Source: Ktedonobacteria bacterium | GTDB taxonomy: Bacteria > Chloroflexota > Ktedonobacteria > Ktedonobacterales > JACDGC01 | Direction: 5' to 3' | Assembly: GCA_027459785.1 (NCBI GenBank) | Contig: DAIDGU010000019.1 | Span: 1 to 64,000, forward strand | Length of the DNA: 64,000 nt | In this document: positions 57,013-64,000 of the stretch, piece by piece | Numbering within the stretch: position 1 is the stretch's first letter | Layout of the letters: each line of letters opens with the position of its first letter | The notes under the pieces: model-generated | Databases searched by the model: none | What the model saw: the letters and a program-made list of their open reading frames with translations, nothing else | What the model was told of the DNA's origin: nothing | Position numbers and translations under genes: made by a program

Positions 57013-57753
57013 TTACGACTTGCTCATCTCACTCGGCTGATCGTGCATAGAGAACTCTGGCGTCTCAGATGCGATTCCCGCCAGGAGGCGCTCCGCGACG
57101 AGTTCGGGCGCGTCTGGCTGGCCCGATAAGCTGCCGCGCAGTCCTTGGCGTGCCTGCTGGCTGCCGAGCGCGTTGTGGCCAAAGGCGGTTGCGGTCTGGC
57201 CAGGATAAAACGTTAGCACGCGGATGTTTTCTGGCTCCAGTTCGTCGCGCGCCGTCGCGGAAAGCTTGCTGATCGCGGCCTTCGTTGCGGCATACGCGCC
57301 CAGACCCAGGATCTGCATCTTGGCGACCGACGAACTGACGTTGACGATCACCCCGCCCCCATTCGCCCGCATGAACGGGATCGCCGCCTGCATCGCCGCG
57401 ACGGGGCCGAAGACGTTGAGTTCGACGATCTGGCGGAAGGCGTCGAGATCGACATCCGCGACGTGACCCACCGCCGACTGTCCGGCATTGTTGATCAGCA
57501 CATCGATCCGCCCAAACCGCTCCGCCGCCGCCGTGATGGCGTGACGCGCCTGCGCGGGATCACGCAGGTCGGCGGTAAAGGCCACTGCTGTCGCGCCCTG
57601 TTCGTTGAGTTCGGCGGTGAGCGTATTGAGTACGTCGGCGGAACGCGCGACCACCGCGACCTGCGCTCCCAGGGCGGCGGCGCGGCGTGCCGTTGCCATG
57701 CCGATGCCCGATGATGCGCCTGTGATGACGACGACTTTGCCTGGAATATCCAT
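57013..57753 (-). CDS. Short-chain dehydrogenase/reductase (SDR)
   Basis: 246 residues. Cofactor motif VVVITGASSGIGMATARRAA, LINNAGQSAVGHV, and catalytic block VIVNVSSSVAKMQILGLGAYAATKAAIS, giving Ser, Tyr and Lys (YxxxK). The classical SDR fold; ARS after the second strand hints at NADP(H). Substrate unknown. Start ATG 57753 has a poor Shine-Dalgarno. Divergent from an XRE regulator with a palindrome between them. Confidence 0.9.
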   Translation of the reverse strand: MDIPGKVVVITGASSGIGMATARRAAALGAQVAVVARSADVLNTLTAELNEQGATAVAFTADLRDPAQARHAITAAAERFGRIDVLINNAGQSAVGHVADVDLDAFRQIVELNVFGPVAAMQAAIPFMRANGGGVIVNVSSSVAKMQILGLGAYAATKAAISKLSATARDELEPENIRVLTFYPGQTATAFGHNALGSQQARQGLRGSLSGQPDAPELVAERLLAGIASETPEFSMHDQPSEMSKS

Positions 57754-57876
57754 AGAAAGGTGAGACTCCTCTGCGAGAGTGTCACGAGCGCGCCAACTTC
57801 TGAGGCACTGATCCCCGCGCGGCACTCGTGCTGTACCCATTGTAGGGTCGCTGCACGTGCATGACGAGAGACCACC

Positions 57877-57903
57877 TATCCAGGGACAACCTATCCCTGG
57901 ATA
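57877..57903. promoter_or_regulatory. Candidate operator between SDR and XRE genes
   Basis: A perfect 10-bp inverted repeat (tatccaggga / tccctggata) separated by 7 bases, about 30 bases before the XRE start. It is a good candidate binding site for the adjacent regulator on a divergent promoter. Confidence 0.6.
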
Positions 57904-57932
57904 TAGCGCGGCGGATGATGCATACTGAATAT

Positions 57933-58787
57933 ATGGATATGGATCGAGATGGGTTCGCGGATTTCCTCCGCCGTCGCCGCGAGGCTCTGCACCCGAATGA
58001 CGTCGGCCTGAGCGCCGGAGGGCGGCGGCGGACTCAGGGGTTGCGGCGCGAGGAAGTGGCCTGGCTGGCATCTATGTCAACCGACTTTTACGCCCGTTTG
58101 GAACAACGGCGCGGCGCTCGACCGTCTGAAGACATGCTGGCCTCGATTGCCCGTGCGTTACAGTTGACGCTGGACGAGCGGGACCACCTCTTCGCGCTCG
58201 CTGGACACACCCCCCCGCCGCGCACTGTGCGTGCGGAGCAGCCGAGTCTGGCTTTGCAGCGTGTACTCGAACAGCTCGTCACCCCCGCGCAAATCGTCTC
58301 TGATCTGGGAGTAACCCTCCGTCAGAATGCGCTCGCAGTGGCGTTGGTCGGCGTGCAGACCGCCTATACGGGTTTGCGGCGGAGCATCATCTATCGATGG
58401 TTTATAGATGCAGCAGAGCGGCGCCTTATTCTGGTGGATGATCATGCCTTGTTCTCACGCAGCCATGTTGCTGCACTGCGGGCCGTCTACCGGGGCAGCG
58501 GCCTAGATCCCGAGGCAGAGGATCTCGTCGCGCACCTCTTGCACGAGAGCGAGGAATTCGCGCAGTTGTGGGTCCAGCACGAGGTGGCGAGTCGTGCCGC
58601 GATGCTCAAGCGTTTCGTCCACCCGCAGATAGGCATCCTCGCACTGACCTGCGACACGCTGACCGCGGAGAATGAGACGGAACGGTTGCTTGTCTTTACC
58701 GCACGTCCTGGTTCGGTGGATGCCGCACGTTTGGAGCGCTTAGCGGCATCATGTACTCCTGAATTGACACCATCCAAGCCGGTGTGA
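57933..58787 (+). CDS. XRE/MmyB-type helix-turn-helix regulator
   Basis: 284 residues. N-terminal FADFLRRRREALHPNDVGL, then RRRTQGLRREEVAWLASMST, followed by DFYARLEQRRGARPSEDML, is the MmyB-associated XRE domain. The C-terminal half (VLRALVYRGS-like VAALRAVYRGSGLDPEAEDL) is the MmyB PAS-like ligand domain that binds a fatty-acid-like ligand in relatives. Typically divergent from an SDR or other oxidoreductase, as here. ATG 57933 has no Shine-Dalgarno; ATG 57939 is an alternative. Confidence 0.88.
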   Translation: MDMDRDGFADFLRRRREALHPNDVGLSAGGRRRTQGLRREEVAWLASMSTDFYARLEQRRGARPSEDMLASIARALQLTLDERDHLFALAGHTPPPRTVRAEQPSLALQRVLEQLVTPAQIVSDLGVTLRQNALAVALVGVQTAYTGLRRSIIYRWFIDAAERRLILVDDHALFSRSHVAALRAVYRGSGLDPEAEDLVAHLLHESEEFAQLWVQHEVASRAAMLKRFVHPQIGILALTCDTLTAENETERLLVFTARPGSVDAARLERLAASCTPELTPSKPV

Positions 58788-58799
58788 GCGTACGCTGAG

Positions 58800-58985
58800 C
58801 TATTTCAGGAAGGCGAAGCTATTCATCACCGTCGTATACACTGCTGTGTTGGTGGCGTCGAACGTCGTTTCCCAGCCAACGGTCCCACACCGATGACCGC
58901 GACAATCACGATCACTGCGCCAATAGCGCCAATCGGGCCGATTGGCGCAGCCAGACGCGGCACTGGCGGTGCCGATTCACCTGCC
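58800..58985 (-). pseudogene. Deletion remnant of a zinc-ribbon/PsbP-like membrane protein
   Basis: Minus strand encodes ESAPPVPRLAAPIGPIGAIG then AVIVIVAVIGVG (linker and membrane helix). Abruptly, in another frame, it reads TVGWETTFDATNTAVYTTVM and NSFAFLK-stop. The halves resemble the helix and the C-terminal end of the 53615-54532 protein type. A deletion removed the middle and the zinc ribbon. Its upstream flank is the same 34-base repeat as at the intact gene. Confidence 0.6.
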
Positions 58986-58994
58986 GGCCCCCCA

Positions 58995-59028
58995 TGCTCC
59001 TACGCCACTTGCCAGAAGTCCTATGCAA
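58995..59028. repeat. 34-base dispersed repeat, copy 2
   Basis: Second copy of the 54633-54666 repeat, directly upstream of the remnant and of the helicase promoter. It lies in the otherwise gene-free 58788-59123. Confidence 0.75.
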
Positions 59029-59029
59029 T

Positions 59030-59058
59030 TTGACGGCCCTCTTGTGTCACGGTATGCT
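59030..59058 (+). promoter_or_regulatory. Promoter of the helicase gene
   Basis: TTGACG (59030-59035), 17-base spacer, TATGCT (59053-59058), 65 bases before the start codon. Confidence 0.6.
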
Positions 59059-59123
59059 CTCTTGTGCGCTGCCATATTCAGGGAGCGCCACAGCCGAGTT
59101 TTATCAGATGGGGAGCGCACCAT

Positions 59124-62100
59124 ATGACACGGACAGACGCCCAATCGACCCCTTCCGCCGCGTTTTTCACGGAACCTGCCGCTGTGCCGCCCCAGGCGGT
59201 ACCGCCTGCGAGCAGTTCGGGGGCGTTCCTGCGTGTCGCGCGCTACTTCCACGACTGTTTCGCCGCCGACGCGCGCGGTGGCATCCTGAAAGATGTCTTC
59301 GAGCAGACGGATTACCGCGTCTTCGCCGGCGGCACGGAACTCCTGCTGACGGCGGCGGAGGCGCGCATGCAAGTCCCCGTCAAGATCGGCATCGAGGTCC
59401 ACAACGCGGCGGAGATCAATCGGCGCGAACGCTTTCTGATCTATGGCTCGGTCTTCCTGGTGGGCAAAGGCCAGGCGCGCGGCAAGAATGCCGGGGAACG
59501 CTTCTGCGCGCCACTCTTGTACTATCCCGCGCATATCGAACTGGAAGGCGCGTCATCATATGTTAGCGTGGCGCTGGACGAGCAGCACGTGAACTTCCCG
59601 CTGCTCTCGACCTTCATCGACGCGGAGAGCGACGAGCAGGCGCAAGCCTACGCCGAGGCGATCCTGGCACAGGTGCCGTCGCCGCCGCTGCAACCCGATT
59701 CCCTGCGCGAGCTAGCCAGCCTGGTCGGCGAATTGCTGCCGGATCTGGACACCGAGGCGCTGCGATCCTTCCCCACGCTGCTCACCGAAGATGAGGTGCG
59801 GGCGGCGATGAACGGGCCGATGCGCCTGGTGTGTGCCTCCGCGATGTTGCTGGCGGCGCGGCCCAGCGAGGCCAAGGGCGTGCTGACGGAGTTGCAGATC
59901 CTAGGTCAGCAGGGCGACACCTCCATCCCCCTCGCTGCGATCTTCGACGATGCCGCGCTGCCCACGAACGAGCGCGGGGGCGACCCCAGCGCCGACGCGG
60001 AGCCGATCTTCGCCGCCGCCGAACTCAGCCTGGCGCAGCAGAATGTCGTCCATCACGCGCGCACCCGTCCGCTGACGCTGGTGATCGGCCCGCCCGGCAC
60101 CGGCAAGTCGTTCACCACCGCCCAACTGGTGCTAGACGCGGTGGCGCGCGGCCAGACGGTGCTGATCACCTCGAAGATGAACAAGGCCGTCGATGTCGTC
60201 ATCGAGAAGCTGCAACCACATCTGGGCAGCCAGACGTTCATCTTGCGCGGCGGCGACCGCAACCACCGCGAGGAGATGCGCGGTTGGCTGAGCGGGCTGC
60301 TGACCAACACGGGGCCGCAGGGCATGCCCCAGGCCGCCCGCCCCGGCGAGATCGCCATGCTGGAAGATCGCTTGCGCGCCGCCGACGCTGAGATGGAGCG
60401 GCTGGGCCGCGCTATCACCGGCGTGCTGGGCAACGAACTGGTGTGGACCGAGGCGCGCGAGGCCACCAACGCCATCGAAGCGCCCAATTACGACCGCGAA
60501 CAAGCGGCAGCCCTGGGACCGGATGAACTGCTGCGCCGCTATGACGAGGCGCGCAAGCTGGGCGGCAACACCGCGCCATTGGTCGGCTGGGCGATGCAGC
60601 GGCGCGGCCAGGGCCAACTGAGCGTGCTGTGCGCGCTGCTGGATCTGGCGGAGGAGCAGCGCGAGGCCATCCCCACCATCGCGGCGAAGGAGCGCGAGCG
60701 GCTGCGCTGGCTGGCGACGACGCGCGCCCTGGAAGCGCAGGGCGACCTGAACGCGCTCTTCACGGCCTATGCCCGCGCCCGCGATGATCGCGGCAAGCTC
60801 GTCGCCGAACTGCTGGCCGTGCGCCGACGCGACGCGCTGGCCCAGGCGCTGCGCAACGACCGCCGCGCGCTGATGGCCTTCCATACCGCGCTCAACGCGA
60901 AGTCCGACGCCGCGCAAGACGCGATTTTCCGCGAGATGGACTTCCGCGCGCTGCTGCGCACCTTCCCGATCTGGGCGGTGACGAACCAGCACGTGGCCGA
61001 GTTCCTGCCGCTGGTGCGCGAGATGTTCGATCTGGTGATCATCGACGAAGCCTCGCAGTGTGACATCGCCAGCGCGCTGCCGCTGCTCTATCGCGGCAAG
61101 CATGCCATCGTCTGTGGCGATCCCAAGCAGTTGCGCCACCTGTCATTCCTGCGCGAAGACCGCCTGCGCGCCATCGCCACGCAGCACGGGCTGACGGCCA
61201 TCGAGCGCGAGCAGTGGAACTATCGCACCCATAGCCTGCTGGACGCGGTGAACCAGGCGCTGCCGACGCAGGACGATGTGATCCTGCTGGACGAGCATTA
61301 TCGCAGCATGCCGCAGATCATCGAGTTCAGCAACCGCATGTTTTATGGCGGGTCGCTTCGCGTGATGAGCCGCCGGCCCGACACCATCGGCCTACGCAGC
61401 GTGGAACTGAAGAAGGTGGCGAACGGCAAGCGGCGCAAAGAGGGCTATAACGTCGAGGAGACCGACGCGATCATCAAGGAGATCGAGCGCATCGCCAAGG
61501 CCGAGGCCAAGCGCGACGCCCGCGCCAAGACGAGCATCGGCATCCTTTCGCCCTACCGCGATCAGGTGAATTACCTCAACAAGCAACTGGCGACGAAGCT
61601 GAAGCCGCGCACGCTGCAAGAGCACCAGATCACCGTCGGCACGGCGCACACCTTCCAGGGCGACGAGCGCGACGTGATGCTGCTGAGCTTCTGTGTGGAC
61701 CCGACCTCGCACCGAGCGACGATCACCTTCCTGAACCAGGAAAACCTCTTCAACGTGGCCGTCACCCGCGCCCGCCAGCGCCAGGTGATCTTCACCTCGC
61801 TGGACCTCAAGGGCTTGCCGCGTGACCATCTGGTGACGGAATATCTGCAATATGCCGCCGATTGCCTGGAAGCGGAGGCTGCCGAGGACCACGGCCCGCC
61901 GGCGGGCTTCGTGGGCGAACTGGGCCTGGCGCTGCAAGCGCAGGGCTACACCGTCTGGTACGACTATCCCGTCGCCGGCTTCCAGATCCCGCTGGTGGCC
62001 TCGCACCACGCCGGCACCATCGCCATCGAATGCGACGGCGTGCCGGAAACGCGCGCCCTGCCCGACGGCATCGATCCCGTCGCCCGCCAGGCGATCCTGG

Positions 62101-62216
62101 AGCGCGCCGGCTGGACGGTCCACCGCCTGCCCTATCGCCGCTGGGTCGAAGACCGCGCCGGCTGCCTCACCGAGATCGCCGCGATGCTAGGAACCGACGA
62201 CGACGCGGGGGAGTGA
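59124..62216 (+). CDS. UPF1-like superfamily 1 helicase with degenerate C-terminal nuclease domain
   Basis: 1030 residues. Helicase motifs in order: Walker A TLVIGPPGTGKSFTTAQL, motif Ia LITSKMNKAVD, Walker B DLVIIDEASQCDIA, motif III VCGDPKQLRHLSF, motif IV/V IGILSPYRDQVN and TAHTFQGDERDVMLLSF, motif VI FNVAVTRARQRQ. An N-terminal 320-residue domain is unassigned. The last 100 residues (GELGLALQAQGYTVWYDYPV, IAIECDGVPETRA, RAGWTVHRLPYRRW) look like a Vsr/DUF559 PDDEXK nuclease, but the position normally Asp in 'xIDLV' is Pro (QIPLV), so cleavage may be lost. ATG 59124 has ggggag upstream. Confidence 0.85.
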   Translation: MTRTDAQSTPSAAFFTEPAAVPPQAVPPASSSGAFLRVARYFHDCFAADARGGILKDVFEQTDYRVFAGGTELLLTAAEARMQVPVKIGIEVHNAAEINRRERFLIYGSVFLVGKGQARGKNAGERFCAPLLYYPAHIELEGASSYVSVALDEQHVNFPLLSTFIDAESDEQAQAYAEAILAQVPSPPLQPDSLRELASLVGELLPDLDTEALRSFPTLLTEDEVRAAMNGPMRLVCASAMLLAARPSEAKGVLTELQILGQQGDTSIPLAAIFDDAALPTNERGGDPSADAEPIFAAAELSLAQQNVVHHARTRPLTLVIGPPGTGKSFTTAQLVLDAVARGQTVLITSKMNKAVDVVIEKLQPHLGSQTFILRGGDRNHREEMRGWLSGLLTNTGPQGMPQAARPGEIAMLEDRLRAADAEMERLGRAITGVLGNELVWTEAREATNAIEAPNYDREQAAALGPDELLRRYDEARKLGGNTAPLVGWAMQRRGQGQLSVLCALLDLAEEQREAIPTIAAKERERLRWLATTRALEAQGDLNALFTAYARARDDRGKLVAELLAVRRRDALAQALRNDRRALMAFHTALNAKSDAAQDAIFREMDFRALLRTFPIWAVTNQHVAEFLPLVREMFDLVIIDEASQCDIASALPLLYRGKHAIVCGDPKQLRHLSFLREDRLRAIATQHGLTAIEREQWNYRTHSLLDAVNQALPTQDDVILLDEHYRSMPQIIEFSNRMFYGGSLRVMSRRPDTIGLRSVELKKVANGKRRKEGYNVEETDAIIKEIERIAKAEAKRDARAKTSIGILSPYRDQVNYLNKQLATKLKPRTLQEHQITVGTAHTFQGDERDVMLLSFCVDPTSHRATITFLNQENLFNVAVTRARQRQVIFTSLDLKGLPRDHLVTEYLQYAADCLEAEAAEDHGPPAGFVGELGLALQAQGYTVWYDYPVAGFQIPLVASHHAGTIAIECDGVPETRALPDGIDPVARQAILERAGWTVHRLPYRRWVEDRAGCLTEIAAMLGTDDDAGE

Positions 62217-62221
62217 GAAAA

Positions 62222-62563
62222 ATGAAAGCGGACGCTCATCGCAAAGCCGCCGAAGATCTTGAATACACCATTGCAACATTAAAGGGTGATCCACGGCATG
62301 CGCGCACGGTCATTGAAGACGCATGGGGAGCTGCTTTTCATTGGATCGCATAGAAATGCCAGCAACTCCACGCCAAACACTTTGATAATCATCAAGGGCT
62401 AGCGAGGAACTTGCGTCAGTTGGGCGAAACATCCACGGCGACATTGTGGGCAGAACTGGAACGGATGCGCAATGGAGGATGGTATAATTATCAGGATACA
62501 GAGCAGGATATGCTAGATGCTTTGGCGTTGCTGCAACAAATCCATGATTGGGCAACAACCTAA
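62222..62563 (+). pseudogene. HEPN-domain protein interrupted by one in-frame amber codon
   Basis: Reading from ATG 62222: MKADAHRKAAEDLEYTIATL ... EDAWGAAFHWIA, then TAG at 62351-62353. The same frame continues KCQQLHAKHFDNHQGLARNL and LERMRNGGWYNYQDTEQDML, ending AWATT-like DWATT-stop at 62563. The 114-codon whole reads as a HEPN protein of the kind paired with MNT nucleotidyltransferases: HWIA(x)xC, GLAR, and the R-N-x3-Y segment. One nonsense base inactivates it unless the codon is suppressed. An MNT gene follows. Confidence 0.72.
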
Positions 62564-62583
62564 AATAAAGGAGGAATTTGACA

Positions 62584-63018
62584 GTGCAGACGAGATTATC
62601 GCTGCCTATTCCCATTCCCACTCATCTTGACCAGCAAAGCCGCCTTCTTTTAGAAGAGACCGTGCGCTTGCTCATAGAAAGGCAACATGATATCCTACGC
62701 GCCGTTATCCTCTTCGGCTCGGTAGCGCGCGGCGAAGAGCGTCCCTTGGCGGATGTTCAGCCCAGCGATGTTGACGTGCTGGCTATCTTCGAAGCGGGTG
62801 AGCGCCTGAGCTTGGCCAAGCGACTGCTCATCACGGAAACGATCCTGCAAGCGCTCGATCGTCATCTGGACGCTCCCCGTGATATCAACGTGTTATTCGG
62901 CACGCGCACGTTGGCTGAATGGCATGCCGACTTTGTTGCCAATATCGAGCGCGACAGTATCATCCTGTATCTCAAAGAAGACATAATGCGACAAGAAGTG
63001 TTGCCTTGCGCCTACTGA
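62584..63018 (+). CDS. MNT-type nucleotidyltransferase, antitoxin partner of the HEPN protein
   Basis: 144 residues from GTG 62584, which is 9 bases after aaggagg (TTG 62578 is too close to it). The active site AVILFGSVARGEERPLADVQ followed by PSDVDVLAIFE gives the GSx10DxD signature of minimal nucleotidyltransferases. In HEPN-MNT modules this enzyme neutralises the HEPN RNase, by AMPylation in characterised pairs. Here the catalytic residues look intact although the HEPN gene is broken. Confidence 0.87.
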   Translation: MQTRLSLPIPIPTHLDQQSRLLLEETVRLLIERQHDILRAVILFGSVARGEERPLADVQPSDVDVLAIFEAGERLSLAKRLLITETILQALDRHLDAPRDINVLFGTRTLAEWHADFVANIERDSIILYLKEDIMRQEVLPCAY

Positions 63019-63154
63019 CCTGAGTCCCAAACAAGACATCGGACGACCGGCATTCATGCGGGAACAGATACATCAGCGGCCCAGATGATCCAATCACGTG
63101 TCATCCCAAAAGAAAAGCTATGATGGCATACCAATTATGTTGAGGATAAAGTCG

Positions 63155-63394
63155 ATGGGTTCATCTGGATGGTGGCACGTTGTTCCTTATCAGGACGATA
63201 TCGAGCAAGCCCTTCAAGAGCTACGCCAGCAGGTCTTTCAGAGCGGCGAATTCGCTAACTGGCGCAAGGACGAGGTGAGCTATGTAGAGACGCTTACCCA
63301 AGAGGAATGGCGACAGCAACGTGAGGAAGAGATGGCGGCGATGTGGGCATTTGATCCTGATGCTCTCTACATATGTCATCATCTATCGCAATGA
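63155..63394 (+). CDS. Hypothetical protein, C-terminus probably frameshifted
   Basis: 79 residues as read: WWHVVPYQDDIEQALQELRQ near the start, and an acidic helical middle (TLTQEEWRQQREEEMAAM). After DPDALYI, a one-base shift yields VIIYRNDVPTEIFFGGYSGD-stop at 63436, which reads like a proper C-terminus, whereas the current frame ends CHHLSQ. ATG 63155 has gagg 9 bases ahead. I do not recognise a function. Confidence 0.5.
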   Translation: MGSSGWWHVVPYQDDIEQALQELRQQVFQSGEFANWRKDEVSYVETLTQEEWRQQREEEMAAMWAFDPDALYICHHLSQ

Positions 63395-63518
63395 TGTTCC
63401 CACGGAGATCTTTTTTGGGGGCTATTCTGGCGATTAGCACCTGCTGAACCAAGCGTGGTCCGCTTGAGCTATTGACTTACTGCCCCATTAGGAAACGACG
63501 TGAAATGCTCTGCTGTGG

Positions 63519-63546
63519 TTGACAAATAGAATACTGGCAGTATAAT
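63519..63546 (+). promoter_or_regulatory. Consensus promoter of the terminal lipoprotein gene
   Basis: TTGACA (63519-63524), 16-base spacer, TATAAT (63541-63546); both boxes perfect, 54 bases before ATG 63600. Confidence 0.85.
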
Positions 63547-63599
63547 CGAAGCAAGGTAACAAGTTATCGTGATCTCCGCTAAAATTGGAGTGGGTTTTG

Positions 63600-64000
63600 A
63601 TGTTTTCACTAGCAGGCACGCAGCGGCGCAGGCTGCTCGTATTGGTGTTGAGCCTGGTGAGCATGGTCGTCTTTATGGTGGGTTGCGGTGCATCGTCGGG
63701 GACAAGCACATTGGCCGCCGTTCCGCCGACAGCGATTGCCACGGTACCGTATCTGCCCCCGACGGTGGTCGCCAGGCATCACACACCAACGCCCCGCCCC
63801 ACCCCCAAAGCGACCGCGATCCCGGCAGCCACCGCCCTACCCGCTGCCACGGCGACGCCCTATGTCGCGCCGACCGCGACGCCGCCCCCCGCCGGGCCGA
63901 CACCCTATGGCGGCGTGCCGGCGCTGAGCGGCCAACTCATTCTGGTGAGCCTGGCGCAGCAATGGATGTGGGTGTACCAAAACCGGCATTTGCTCTATGA
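63600..64000 (+). CDS. Lipoprotein, probably L,D-transpeptidase (3' end outside window)
   Basis: 133 codons to the window edge with no stop. Signal peptide RRRLLVLVLSLVSMVVFMV precedes VGC, a plausible lipidation site. A Pro/Thr/Ala stalk (about residues 45-105) follows, then ALSGQLILVSLAQQWMWVYQNRHLLY. That last stretch matches the first strands of YkuD-type L,D-transpeptidases (xILVSxxxQxxxVYxxxxLV), which cross-link peptidoglycan; the catalytic HGTxxxxxxG...SHGC lies beyond the window, so the call rests on this strand pair. ATG 63600 has ggag 9 bases upstream. Confidence 0.65.
   Translation, partial: MFSLAGTQRRRLLVLVLSLVSMVVFMVGCGASSGTSTLAAVPPTAIATVPYLPPTVVARHHTPTPRPTPKATAIPAATALPAATATPYVAPTATPPPAGPTPYGGVPALSGQLILVSLAQQWMWVYQNRHLLY

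Noticed and set aside
56883-57129. Short frame downstream of the exporter promoter
   Set aside because: No ribosome-binding site, partly antisense to the SDR gene and partly repeat-like DNA.
63569-64000. Open frame beginning at 63569
   Set aside because: It is a shadow of the real gene beginning at 63600 in another frame, which has a signal peptide, lipidation site and good promoter.

Overview
The window is high-GC bacterial chromosome, most likely from a Chloroflexota (Chloroflexi) lineage. This is inferred from several traits. Secreted and membrane proteins have long Pro/Thr linkers. There are zinc-ribbon/single-membrane-span proteins, DUF402 proteins, BNR-propeller proteins, a bacterial deoxyhypusine-synthase homologue, and a HrcA/CIRCE-controlled hrcA-dnaK-dnaJ cluster. 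Envelope proteins are lipoproteins or membrane-anchored proteins of the monoderm style. No rRNA or taxonomic marker is present, so the assignment is tentative. Intergenic DNA is full of short palindromic repeats of at least four families.

Layout. 1-4.84 kb: an RHS/YD-repeat region, with one RHS gene cut by the window start and a second 'orphan' copy of the RHS core carrying a different C-terminal tip. Each is followed by a small AT-rich membrane-protein gene, and a third decayed core fragment follows. 4.88-9.54 kb: hrcA-dnaK-dnaJ on the minus strand behind a CIRCE operator, without grpE. 9.7-26.6 kb: mostly minus-strand metabolic and envelope genes. These are an MFS exporter with a repeat inserted in its central loop, a GT21-like glycosyltransferase, a very long BNR-propeller protein, a nucleoside phosphorylase, a PAS-GAF-GGDEF-HD-GYP c-di-GMP protein, a GT-C glycosyltransferase, a repeat lipoprotein, an S51 peptidase, two tandem DUF402 genes and a DUF1028 gene. 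26.6-32.6 kb: a complete dipeptide/oligopeptide ABC importer operon whose last gene is the DUF1028 gene. 32.9-38.6 kb: a lone HyuA-type hydantoinase, a cell-wall glucosaminidase-like protein, BioY, and deoxyhypusine-synthase-like.

38.8-42.8 kb holds a promoter-driven cluster: a DUF2089 zinc-ribbon/HTH regulator, a LiaF-like LMGE protein, a beta-solenoid protein with an in-frame internal gene start, and a DUF4097 protein. Three of its products carry short SHOCT-like helical modules and none of the structural proteins has a visible signal peptide. This is the best candidate for an undescribed system here. 42.9-50 kb: a methyltransferase, an FMN hydroxyacid dehydrogenase, small membrane proteins, two thioredoxin-fold proteins and a tRNA-Trp boxed by inverted repeats. 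50.1-52.1 kb is a small accessory region around tRNA-Gly (endonuclease VII, excisionase-like HTH). 52.1-58.8 kb: a radical SAM protein with an apparent C-terminal frameshift, a zinc-ribbon membrane protein, a DHA2 exporter/TetR pair, an SDR divergent from an XRE regulator with a palindromic operator, and a deletion remnant. 58.9-63.4 kb looks defence-like: a UPF1-like SF1 helicase with a degenerate nuclease tail, a HEPN gene interrupted by one in-frame amber codon next to an intact MNT nucleotidyltransferase, and a frameshifted small gene. The window ends inside a lipoprotein L,D-transpeptidase-like gene behind a strong promoter.

All calls are from reading the sequence and its translations. 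No database search was run.
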